From Paramarasmius palmivorus (Eukaryota; Basidiomycota; Agaricomycetes; Agaricales; Marasmiaceae), in assembly GCA_037176845.1 (NCBI GenBank), contig JAYKXP010000015.1, forward strand, positions 124,001 to 188,000: DNA of 64,000 nt. The letters run 5' to 3'. Below the pieces are notes generated by a model. That model was not told where the DNA came from. It saw only the letters and a list, made by a program, of their open reading frames with translations, and did no database searches. This document shows, piece by piece, positions 31,479-47,391 of this stretch; positions within the stretch are counted from its first letter, which is position 1; the number at the start of each line of letters is the position of its first letter. The position numbers and the translations under genes are program-made.

Positions 31479-32238
31479 ATGTTGGTCATCGACCCTTCCA
31501 GTTCGTGCGACGTCTGTCTCGATACATACTCGCCGGTACGAGCACCATGTATCCTCGGATGCGGTCACGTTTTCTGTATAATGTACGAAAATTCCGCGTA
31601 TCCAGTGCTGCCAAATCTAACTGCCTTGCTTGCTGTGGCGCCCAAACACCGAAATCGCCATTCATCCGATGCCCGAACTTCAATCTCTGAATATGCCTCT
31701 CCACTCGGACGACTTACACAGATGCCTAGAGAACATTTCTCCGTATTCATGTCCCATGTGTAGGCGACCCTTTGATGGCCCTAGCTCCGTCCAGAGGTTA
31801 CGAGTTTACTTTGTGTCTGACATTCAAAAGGGCGAAGATACGCGCCCGGAGGTCAGAGTCGCGGCGGAAGCTGAAGGGGTCGTGTCGAGAGATCGGGAAG
31901 AAAACGAAAGATTCGTAGGTATCTCAGTGCTAGTTTTGCTTATAATGTTCTCAACGCCTTACGATTCCAGACATGCGAGCCTTCACTACTAGATACTTTA
32001 CAACAAGTGGTTTCCTACTCCGTGTCGGCAAGTCTCGGGTCAGACGGTGAACCTGAAGAGACGGGCGGGAGCGATACGCATGACGCGTGTATTCGATCTA
32101 TCCTCAAGCTACTCTGCGAGAATGAGATAACTGGTGAAGTCGCCGAGCCTGACAGTCATCGTGAGTAATACAACCGGCATAAGGGCTTGACAATGACTGA
32201 CTGGTCACTGCACAATAGCATCGGTATCATCAGCATAA
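31479..32238 (+). CDS. Short RING-finger protein (RING family member 4)
   Basis: Four exons: 31479-31582, 31722-31914, 31971-32160 and 32219-32238, about 168 residues. The RING lies at the very N-terminus: MLVIDPSSSCDVCLDTYS, CGHVFCIIC (the intron falls inside this block) and CPMCRRPF. It is followed by VQRLRVYFV, comparable to the KLHV element of the other three, and an acidic helical stretch. The long coiled coil and disordered tail are absent: the protein ends shortly after LCENEITGEVAEPDSH with PSVSSA. The start and RING spacing resemble members 2 and 3 most closely. It is probably a truncated paralog, either functional as a compact RING or decaying. Confidence 0.75.
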
Positions 32239-32955
32239 CCCAAAATGCCCTTGGACCGTTGTTCTTGAGCTAGTCCGGAGATGAGCTCAGAAGATTATAC
32301 GTAGAAGATCTGGAAGCAGGTTGAAATGAAAACCTCTGTCTGGTCGCCACCGAAGGAACTGAGCGAGATTTTGATGGATTTTGAATGGGGTAGAACTCTA
32401 TTCGATATTGGATCTGAGAAATTTCCTTGAATTTCAATAGATTCCAATGCGATCATCATCATTGTTAATGATCAATGACAGACGATCACTACTTGTTGAT
32501 TACTTCTGCACTCTACGTGGCAAAAGGGCAACCAAGGGCCAACTTGGAGTCTTGGACGGGCTCGGAAGCAGCCGTCTGGTTGTTTGTCAGACGCGGCGTA
32601 TTTCTTTGTCATAACCACCAGCCTACAGGTTAAGGTGTAGCGAAATGCGATATCGTTTTTGACGGCGACAACAGCCTTCCGGAGTCGTCAACGTCGTTGG
32701 GCGCATCTATGGAGGAATTTGGTCAGTGTGGGAAACGAATGGAGACAAGTGCATCACGAGCCAACACTGCCACTTACGTTTGCTGTCCACTTTCTTCGTA
32801 ATTTTCTGACCACTCATTCTACGGTTCCTGTGTTGTTGGAAATCCTGAGATGAGGTCAAGCCTACATATGTACGCTGGCGATTAAATCTCTCCGGCAGTA
32901 CGTTACTATATAACGGCCGCGTATGTGCCAACTCCACACTTATTTTCCTCTTCAA
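32239..32955. other. Intergenic region
   Basis: About 715 bases. It contains an AT-rich, repetitive-looking stretch at 32430-32500 (TTGAATTTC, ATCATCATC, ATGATCAATGA) without a clean repeat unit. The promoter of the downstream regulator lies at its right end. Confidence 0.5.
32907..32913 (+). promoter_or_regulatory. TATA box of the Zn2Cys6 gene
   Basis: TATATAA, 43 bases before the ATG at 32956. The distance is short but the element is canonical and supports transcription starting just before that ATG. Confidence 0.5.
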
Positions 32956-35089
32956 ATGCCTCCAGCTCAACCCAGAAAGTTCGTTTTCAAGCAGCCAACT
33001 CAGCAATTAAGAAGGGGAAGGCGTGTTTATGTTGCAGGTGCGTTGCGACATCGATACTAACTTAGTTTGTTACTCAAAGACGCGTCTTTTCTTCCTCTTT
33101 AGGCTTCATAAGATTGTATGTATCCTTAGACTTGCGGCGCAACTGTCAACGGCACTCACCCCAGTGTTTCACCAGAAATGTGACGGCGTCAGACCTGTGT
33201 GTGGACCGTGTCAACGCTCACCAAAAGAGGAAGACTGTCAATATTCTGGCGATGTTTCCAGAACAAGCGCGTTAGAACAGAATATTGAACAGCTTCAAGC
33301 TCGGATTCGAGAACTGGAAGGATCCTCCAGCAAATCCACGTCTCCGCAGCCCTCAGAACTCGAAGCTCTTGATGGGGCGCTATACCCTGAAGCTATTTCA
33401 TCAGAACCTATTGAATTTCTTTTCCACACTTCCCGTCAGTGCCGTGTCGCTTTTCGACTCTAATCATGACTTACATTTGAGTAGCGCGAAGCACAGCTGA
33501 CCTCACTCTCGATTTTGGAGATTCTTTCAACCTGGTCGCCTCCGTAAGTGGGCACTATTTCACTCTTGCTAGTTACTTACCTTCTTTTCTTCCCAGGAAT
33601 CTTACACTACTGCGTCGCTGTGAGTGCCACTTTATTGTATATATCTGCTAGTATTCAGACTTACCTTCGACCAGCGTCGACACCTTCTTATCGCACTCAT
33701 GTCGACTGGGATTTTTCCTCAATACCGAACGATTCCGAAGCTCGGTATTCCTTTCTCTCCCATTCGGAGATTCCTCTCGCCCGGCCGAGGCACTGCTGAA
33801 CACAGTTTATCTCTGGGGTGCTCGTCTCTCCCGAACATCATCTGTTCATCAACAACACATGTTCCTCCAGCGCGCTATCAGTCAAATATCCGCGGACCTT
33901 TCGTCGACGATGGACTATTCCAACGTTCTCCATATCATACAGGCGGAGTTATTATTAACTACCTACTTCTTTCATACAAATCGGTTCATGGAGGCGGAGA
34001 TGCACTTGAATGGAGCGGTGTCGCTTTGTTTGTCCTGTGGTCTACACAAGATTCGTTCTTGTAGACCTTCCTACTCTCCGGTGCTTGGGGTGTTCTCCGG
34101 AAAAGAAGTTCATCTTCGCCCTGCTAAGGATCCGGTCGAAGAAGGGGAACGGATAAATGGATTTTGGACGGTTTTCTACTTGCACAGGCTCTTAACAGTG
34201 ATGTTGGGTACCGCATCGGCCTCGTTTGGCACTCTGGATAATCCTGAGCTGCAAATCGATACACCATGGCCTATGGACATGGATCATTATGAAGGAGTGA
34301 GTTCTTATGCTTTTCGAATCTGCCCTTGTATTCACAGCATTTTCTAGGGCCAGGACATAGTTTTCACGAGCTACAGAACGATAGACAATTTCCTCGCCAT
34401 GAATTGTTACGAGCAGGATCAGAATTCCGCAATAGCCCTTCACGTTAAATCTGTCATTCTGATACATAAGGCATTCTGTCTTCATAGGAAGTTCAAGCAT
34501 GGTCAGTACGCATCTAAGCTATACCCTATCACGGTCACAGTGGACTAATTTTTCATTAGGTTTGAAAGCGAACGAACTTGACAGCTTCACATCCGAGTGC
34601 TCTTCCCTCGATCTTGTCGTTACACATTTTCGTTCAACGATTCCTTTCGGCGATGAACTCCAGAGTCGGATGAACACGGTCCATGCCTTGTCGTCCTGCG
34701 CGTACATGAAGCTGCAAACCATCTTCTCCCATTACGGTGTGGCAGAGTCGCAACACAAAGCGGTGCATCTAGCAAACTCGATCATTCACATCATCCGCGA
34801 CTCATACTCTTTGGATTCGTCATATGGAGATTCGACGTTAACGATTGCTTGCATCGCAGCCTGTCAGACGCTCGCAGAGGAGCAGGAGAGTATCCGAGCA
34901 AGTCCAGCCAATCCGTATCCCTTGGATGGATATTCGAAAGTGCACCCGGGTTCGTATCAGGACGATAGAGATTGGGAACAGCTTGTGGGTTCTGCCCTAT
35001 CCAGTGGGTTGGAGACAATGATGATGATGACGGAAGGGTGCTCTCTGGCCGGTGAGTTCAAGCCATCTTTGGACGCATTTCCCACCTAA
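32956..35089 (+). CDS. Zn2Cys6 transcription factor with fungal-specific domain; N-terminal frame problem
   Basis: Nuclear regulator. The binuclear zinc cluster is complete when two short introns are removed: KACLCCRLHKIKCDGVRPVC, then GPC and a final CQY, spacing C2C6C6C2C8C. A helical dimerisation stretch follows (LEQNIEQLQARIRELEG). The middle homology region reads FLSHSCRLGFFLNTERF, LLNTVYLWGARLSR, EAEMHLNGAVSLCLSCGLHK, and then the typical PVEEGERINGFWTVFYLHRL and DTPWPMDMDHYEG. The C-terminus ends at SLDAFPT. The only nearby ATG (32956, MPPAQPRKFVFKQ) is in a different frame from KKGKACLCC, with no intron long enough to reconcile them. Either a one-base indel disrupts the start or translation begins elsewhere. 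Target genes unknown. Confidence 0.8.
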
Positions 35090-35497
35090 AGGTCGCTGTT
35101 GCGGGTAGGATATCAGCTCGAAAGATTCCGCAAGGTTTACAAACTAGGGTAACATTGTCAATGTGTTACGATGACAAGACTGACGGGAAGGACGTGCTTT
35201 ATGCGGACCGGAACACCATAGTGGCACAAGGTGTGAGAGAGCGTGGGTTGGCAACAGTTGGCAAACCGATGATACCTAAGTAGGCCTGATATGTTACGAT
35301 AACACCGATACCGGGGCATGGTCTCTCTGAAACTCAGCCCCGACTTGCCCATCGCCCCACCCTTCGAGTTCAATGGATGGTGTCGGGGTGCCAATATCAG
35401 AGATACGCTCTTTGGATCCTACATGTTACACAATTCAATTTCGTCTTATCAATACTGTACAAGATGTGCCTTCTGGAAGCTACGAAATGGCATTTCA
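35090..35497. other. Convergent intergenic region
   Basis: About 400 bases between the 3' ends of the regulator and the small HTH-like gene. A 78-codon minus-strand frame at 35158-35394 has no recognisable features. Confidence 0.5.
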
Positions 35498-35876
35498 TCA
35501 AACAGTCGCATGAGCATTGTCTTTAGGAGGCTACGAAAAGGGTCAGATAGACTGGCAACAGGTGGTAGAAGGGGACGAACTGTGTCGGTGATCCCAAGAG
35601 TTTGAGCAAGGGCATTGAATTCAGCCTGAGTGGGCTTGACTTTGCCGGTGCAAACTAAAGACGGGAAGTTGTTGAGCTACTAATAGCTATCGATGAAACA
35701 ACAAACACACCGTCTTCGACGTGCTTCTCAGTTTGACCAATCTTGTCGGCGATTTGTGCGTAGGACCAACCTGTAATCTGAGCTCAGTCATGGCTAAACA
35801 ATGGAAACAAGCAGTGGATCGTACCCTTCTTGGTCTTCGCAGCGTTCAAGGCAGCACATTGAGGGTCTGGGGCCAT
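35498..35876 (-). CDS. Small HTH-like protein, 72 residues (cyanase N-domain-like)
   Basis: Four tiny exons join cleanly. MAPDPQCAALNAAKTKKG at 35876 is joined by a phase-1 intron to WSYAQIADKIGQTEKHVEDV, then CTGKVKPTQAEFNALAQTLG and ITDT, then by a phase-0 intron to PPKDNAHATV with its stop at 35498. The core has the look of a lambda-repressor-like five-helix fold, as in the N-terminal domain of cyanate hydratase (AIA/IADKIGxxE ... GxxxPTxAE). The catalytic C-terminal domain of cyanase is absent. It is therefore a stand-alone helical or DNA-binding-like protein; function unknown. Without the introns it would be missed, because no single exon exceeds 30 codons. It faces ABCC copy 2 divergently. 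Confidence 0.7.
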
Positions 35877-36657
35877 GATGAATGTAGTAGTTGGGAGTAA
35901 AGGATGATAGAATTGGTTATATCGATTGCATTAGCTGTTTTTGAACGTTTTTGATTGACCTCGTGCCTCAAATTCTTTGATAGCCATTGGTCGAGGCCGC
36001 TGTGGCATCGAAGACATCCGCTTTCGGTATACAGCTCCGTCGGAACAGGGTCTCGTAAGATATTCTCGAATCCTCATTTTCATCCTCAGAAGTTACAACC
36101 ATTTGCCCACAGCCATTAAAGTCCAATATGCCTGCAATTTTTGAGCGCTTAACGCTGGGCTGCGGTTCGGCAATCACCGGCACCGCTCGCCCACATGATG
36201 TCGAGAAATTTTCTCTCTGACTCTAATCTCTCAGTCTGAAGGAACCGTATGTGTCGTATGTGTATTGGGAACGGTAAAGCTTCGACTGCGCACTTCTTAA
36301 TACTTCTAACCCTCCAATTGAGCTGCCGGCTTAAACGGCACCGTCAAATGTCTCTGACTCGAGCTCTTTGAATGTTCGCATGTGCAGCTCCGGGATCGAT
36401 TCGTATCAAGCCGTCGGAACCCACCAGGCTCTAATACAAGCAGGAGAAGACTCTGCAAGCTTCAGCGCTCTCTGCCGGCAGGACACGTCAATCGATTTAA
36501 CAGTTCGCACACCGGGGGAACCGAACTGACTCACATCTAATACTGCAAGCCTGCAGCCAAGCGGCATCATCAGCCGAGTTAAAGCATATATAAACATCTC
36601 GAAACAGTAAGTCAACACACCAACAACACACAGTATACTCGAACCACCACATTCGAC
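35877..36657. other. Divergent intergenic region
   Basis: About 780 bases holding the promoters of the small HTH-like gene and ABCC copy 2. A 71-codon minus-strand frame at 35968-36183 is not protein-like. Two GAGCT/AGCTC motifs occur near 36320-36395. Confidence 0.5.
36587..36593 (+). promoter_or_regulatory. TATA box of ABCC copy 2
   Basis: TATATAA, 65 bases upstream of the start codon at 36658; good position for a fungal core promoter. Confidence 0.6.
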
Positions 36658-42707
<6,050 letters not shown>

Positions 42708-42917
42708 ACACACTGTCCTGACACACTTTGTCCCCACTCATTTGATATCACGATACCCTAATGGAAGCATACCTCACTCAAGTAGATAATTCAGTTGTTC
42801 CGGCACTTTCCGTGACTTCAATCTCCGACGCCAAATGAGAAGACGTGCCGAGATCGCGCAACTCTACCTCACTCATTCACCAAACACGTTGACCGTGTAC
42901 ATTACTATCCTATCTAC

Positions 42918-43659
42918 ATGTCTTCGCTACGACCGACCTCGCCAATTCTTCTCGACAGTCTGGCACTGTCATCATCTTCGTCATCATCTACCTCTTCGTT
43001 TTCGTTCTTCGGCAGAGATGACAACGGCGTTGATTCTCAAACTGATCCGGAATCTCCTGGCTCAAGCCCAACTTCAAGTACTACTAAAAATTCAAGATAT
43101 AATGGATTTTGGGGAGGGCTGCAAGGAGTCGCGGAATCGCACGACAGTTCAAGGATGGGTGTTGCTAGCCCTAGTTCTCAGGCCACGCCCAAAGCGAGCT
43201 CTCAGTTTCTAAAGAAATGGGTAGAGGAAGATGTTGGATATGACTCTGGTCGAGAAGATACGAAGCGCGGAGAATTGGTGACGAAGGTCAAGAAGAAGAA
43301 GAAGCTACAGAAGTTACTCTTTTACGAAGTAAGTCTCGCTCTGTAGCCCAGTGTACGGTTTACTCATCTTATCGTAGCAATCCAGTTTTATTCGTCCTCC
43401 GCCTTCGAAAGCGCCAATCGGACTAGGCTTGGATAGCTTACCACCACGAAACCAATCGACCATTGTCTACGCCACGCCGAGTAAACCAGTTCTTTGTGCG
43501 GTCGATCCTTTGGGTTCTCCCTCTCCGATCATGTCGCTTCCACCTCTTCTTTCTGCGACTTGCATTACTTCGAAGCCCCATGGAGGAAATGTCCTGCCAG
43601 CTAGCCATGTCTCCCCAAGAATGCTTTGTTCGCCTCTCTTGATGTTGCTGCTACGGTGA
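42918..43659 (+). CDS. Unrecognised Ser-rich protein
   Basis: Two exons, 42918-43328 and 43378-43659. The N-terminus has a long Ser run after MSSLRPTSPILLDSLAL, then an acidic/Ser-rich stretch, then a likely folded or binding segment FLKKWVEEDVGYDSG and a strongly basic VKKKKKLQKLLFYE. The second exon is Pro-rich (SFIRPPPSKAPIGLGLDSLP). The end is uncertain: an alternative frame at 43626-43931 (LFASLDVAATVTPLIHQAK) could be the true C-terminus through another intron. No known domain. Predicted mostly disordered; possibly a nuclear protein because of the Lys cluster. Confidence 0.5.
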
Positions 43660-44147
43660 CTCCGCTCATTCATCAAGCCAAACCGACAAATGGTGGCCAC
43701 GGCTTATTGGTTAGTGGTGTAAATATGGACAAGGCGTTCGGTCTGGAAAGTACCTATACTGTAACAGTTTCGAGTCAATGTACGAATATTCGCTTAATGC
43801 GTAGTGGTGGGAGATATTCTTGTGCAAATCTGGATGGCCGAACCTCAGAGTGTATCATCGGCACAAAGACTGGTATTCACCGTCCCTGTGACGTTCAACT
43901 CATCTCTTTCATCATGCCACAGGCCATTTGATCCTCTACTCGGGCACAGAACTCTCGAGTGTGTATCGGTTTCCGTGTTCTCCAGGGTATTTCTCATTAG
44001 AGCCTTGAATGGTAATGCAAATGTGTAAAGTATCAACGAGCTGCCGCTTGAAAAGAGGACTCGCTATAAGCAACATATATAAAGTAATCAAGGCAAACGC
44101 ATTGTGGTATCATCTACAAGGGTATCATATATCAGAATTGGTATCAG
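43660..44147. other. Intergenic region
   Basis: About 490 bases at a convergent junction. It includes an open frame to 43931 that may extend the preceding gene. Nothing else recognised. Confidence 0.4.
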
Positions 44148-45669
44148 CTAGAAGAAACAACGTCCGTGATCATCAATAACCAAGTCAAATGCAATTCTCT
44201 CTACAACTTCCTTCGGCTCCAAATCCGATCCTACATCTCCATTCTCCTTGTTCATAAATCTTCTTGGTGGTGTCGGCGGTGTAAACCTGATAGTTGGGAC
44301 TTTGATAGGGTTGCGGGGTTCAGAAGGGGTCGGGAGGGCCTTTGAGAAGAGCCGACGCTTGCTGGCAGTAGTACGCAAATGCTTGTTGGAGTTCTCCTTG
44401 TCGTTCTTCGATTCCCTTTGGTGGCTCTGTTGTGCTTTGCGCTTTTCGACGATGTTACGAAGCATTGATGACATCGACTGTGATGCACGTTTGGGTCGAG
44501 ATAGGTGAGGCCGTCTGGAATAATACGTCTCGTCGTCCTCGGAGTCTGACTCAAAGACGCTTTTCAGTGTCTCCTCAGGCTCATATTCCACGATGTTTTC
44601 CTTAGCGACGGGTGGTAGCGAGAAGGCTGACGTTGGTGAAAGATATTGCGACGATTGTGATTGCCCGTGCAGGTTATGGCCACCAGTTTGCTCCTCGTTG
44701 TTCGATCCGGAGGCGTTTATTTGGTTATCCGTAGTATAGAGGGAAGACAGCGAGAGTATGGATTCGTTCTGTGTATGTTGAGCAGACTGGTCTAAAGGCT
44801 CGTCCGCGAGGCTGACGAGGGTGGCGTCCCTGGTTATGAGGTGATCTTTGATGGCTTCAGAGTCATCACTGTAGAGTTCTTCGACGCATTCGGCAGCTAG
44901 GTCCACGAAGGAAGGCGAGGCTACGAGACCTGGTTCGGACGGTTGTTGATCGGCATTCTCCTCAAGTCGTGGTGATGGAGGAGTTACCATAATGTCGGGA
45001 ATTGTGATGTTAGGATCGGTGGCGGTTGTCTCATACATGGGCTGGTACGTGGTGTCGAATATGTATGGATCATCTTCAAATGTGTCGATGAGTGGCGTAA
45101 ACCCTGAACGGAAGGGTGCCGGTGAGGCGAAATCTGAGATGAGATCACATAGGTTGGCAGCCCAAACTTCGAACGAGGAAGATGGGACTAGGCAAGGCTG
45201 CGATGATGATGCCTTTGGGGTGCGTTCGACGCCGGTGAAATCTTCGATTAGGTCGCACAGTGAGGAGGCCCAAGCTTCGAACGACGATGAAGCAATGAGG
45301 CCTATATCCGAGTGTTGAGTTGTCTTGAGAGGCCCCCGGATGAATGACGATTCGGGCCTTATCAGCAGCATATCCTGCGACGAGGCGTGCGAGTCGACAC
45401 CGGCGCGTGCGCGAGTAAGGCGGCCAAAGGTGTCACGAACTTGGATTTGAGTTAGAGTAGTAGCCTGAAGAGCATGTTAGTCTGACCCCTTTAATCTGAG
45501 ACAACGACGACTAGCAACTTACCTCGACGTCGACGGGGCGGGAAGCAGCTATCGAGGTCCTCAGTTTGTATAAAGCGAAGCCAGAGAGTGCGATGATGGC
45601 GATGATGGCGGTGGTGACGAGCACAATCATGAAACCGAGGCTTGCGGGGGCGAAAGTTAAAGGGGCCAT
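44148..45669 (-). CDS. Single-pass membrane protein with three internal repeats
   Basis: Two exons, 45669-45523 and 45464-44148, about 487 residues. The N-terminus is a signal-anchor (GFMIVLVTTAIIAIIALSGF) followed by a basic KLRTSIAASR, so the bulk is probably cytosolic. Three related segments follow: LIASSSFEAWASSLCDLIED, LVPSSSFEVWAANLCDLISD and LVASPSFVDLAAECVEELYS, i.e. a short L-[IV]-x-S-x-SF-E-x-WA-x-x-L-C-x-L-I-x-D unit. The rest is acidic and Ser-rich. A C-terminal basic region (MSSMLRNIVEKRKAQQSHQR; TASKRRLFSKALP) precedes RFTPPTPPRRFMNKENG and the end DDHGRCFF. The ATG at 45669 is chosen over one at 45699 because a TATA box lies 64 bases upstream of it. Family unknown. Confidence 0.75.
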
Positions 45670-45732
45670 TCTGTTCAGATAGCGGTGGTTCTGGTTCAAG
45701 AATTAAATACAGGACAAGAATGGAAAGAATGG

Positions 45733-45740
45733 TTTATATA
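45733..45740 (-). promoter_or_regulatory. TATA box of the repeat-bearing membrane protein gene
   Basis: TATATAAA on the minus strand, 64 bases before the ATG at 45669, but only 34 before the alternative ATG at 45699. Confidence 0.5.
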
Positions 45741-47391
45741 CCTCTCGATCATGTTAGGCTTTGTTTGCCTAGGAATGCAAAAAATAGTCAACCAAAGCTG
45801 GGTTTATCGAGATCCTGTTCATTTAATTAATTGAATATAAAATACAAACAAATGAGAAATTTACCTCGCAGGGATTTGCGCCGGAGGGAGACTCGCTCCG
45901 ACTTGAAAGCATAAAGTGAACTCGAAACCCCCATTCGCGTCTCCGAGTTATTCCCTCTCTTCAGCATCGGCTAGTCTTTGAAAGCGTGTAAATGTCAAAG
46001 AAATATGCGACGAGTCCTGTTTGAGATCATTGGTGAACAGCGATAGACCGTGATACGCGTGTTTTGGAACGCAAGAATGCTCCGGTCCAACGACAAGCAT
46101 CAGCCTTCCTAGAAGTAAGATTGTATGTAGATTAGCAATGGTCTTACGAGGTCCTTGAGATCTCATACTGTTCATACCGTTGCAAACTCGACCGTGACTT
46201 TCGTATCTGCTGTCCTCTCCGTGCACCATTTTATGTACGTGTTAATTCTGGGCTTTCAGTCGCGTAGATTTTCTGACAATGTTGTGGATAATGTCCAGAG
46301 TTTTATTCGGCCGAAATTGAGGTGTAGACCGGAGATTGAGGACAAAGCGACGACGGAGAACAGTTGCGCTGGAACGTGGAACATGGTGGTCCAGGTCAAA
46401 TTGGGCGTTCACCGGCACGTGCTTACTGGCGCTTACTCGTCGACGCGCGTCAACCTTTCCCACTGTCCGAGTCTGCAGGAATGCTGCTACTCCCAGCTCC
46501 GTAGACTTCTCGAATCTCAGGCCTCAGAACTCGCTCAAACCTATCCAGGTTTGTATTCGTTCTCATATCTCCATAATAACATCTAATTCTACCAATAAAA
46601 CTCGTCGTCAAACACCCAGCGATGCTCTTGGTGCTCACCTAAACACTGACGCTTCATTCTCGACCCATCTCATCCAGCAGCAAACCCACCACGATATTTT
46701 GCCTACCTTTCGATCACTAAGCGGAGACTTGATACTTACAGGTGTACCGTTCAGCTTGCTCGCAAAGGCTCATCGACGACGGCGACCACCACCAAAAGCT
46801 ATATGAGAAGAACATGCCGCTCAGTCCGTGAACGCAGGGGGAAAGGCAGCTTGAAGAGGTCAAGCTGGATACTCATTCATCTACAGGATTCGACACCTGC
46901 GATGCATAATACCCGAAGTCAAGTAAAACGATCAGTGCTGGGCTTGGAAAACTTTCGAGGCGGATACGATATAGGGCGAGAGTATACGAATGGCTCTGGT
47001 GTCGATGATCGAGGCTTGTTGACTGGTTGGGTCTCGTACGTGTTCATTCATTTGCCGCTTTTTTCATTTACTTATCTTCTGACTGTCCTTTTCAGAACGA
47101 GCCCATGGTTTGCCTGTTACGGCCCTTCTCGCGTACTTTGTGGAGATCTCCCCCGAATGGCACACATACCAGTCCTTCGAAATTATAGCAACTCGTATCA
47201 GTGTGCTATCATGTCCAAGCGTTGGCGAGCAATGGATCTAGTTATGCTGACTCTCGCCCTCATGCGTCAGTTCCCGAGCGTTTCAACCCGGTGATTCAGG
47301 CATCTGTTGGTGTACGATTCCGTACACGTTTTCTATGGCGACGATTATATACACTGCTATGGCAATTGTTCTTTTACAGTGGCTATAAGTA
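45741..47391. other. Long intergenic region
   Basis: About 1.65 kb between the membrane-protein promoter and the 3' end of the SGNH esterase gene. Overlapping frames occur on both strands (for example 45948-46229 minus, 46155-46586 plus, 46803-47294 plus). None shows a domain, a plausible exon chain or a consistent coding bias. A diverged gene cannot be excluded. No terminal repeats or transposase. Confidence 0.4.

Noticed and set aside
32430..32520. AT-rich quasi-repeat (TTGAATTTC / ATCATCATC / ATGATCAATGA)
   Set aside because: No consistent unit, inverted repeat or target duplication; ordinary AT-rich intergenic DNA.
33624..34064. 146-codon plus-strand ORF inside the Zn2Cys6 gene
   Set aside because: The conserved fungal transcription factor motifs lie in the other frames after removing short introns.
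35300..35600. Full cyanate hydratase
   Set aside because: Only the N-terminal helical domain is present; the catalytic region of cyanase is not encoded in any frame nearby.
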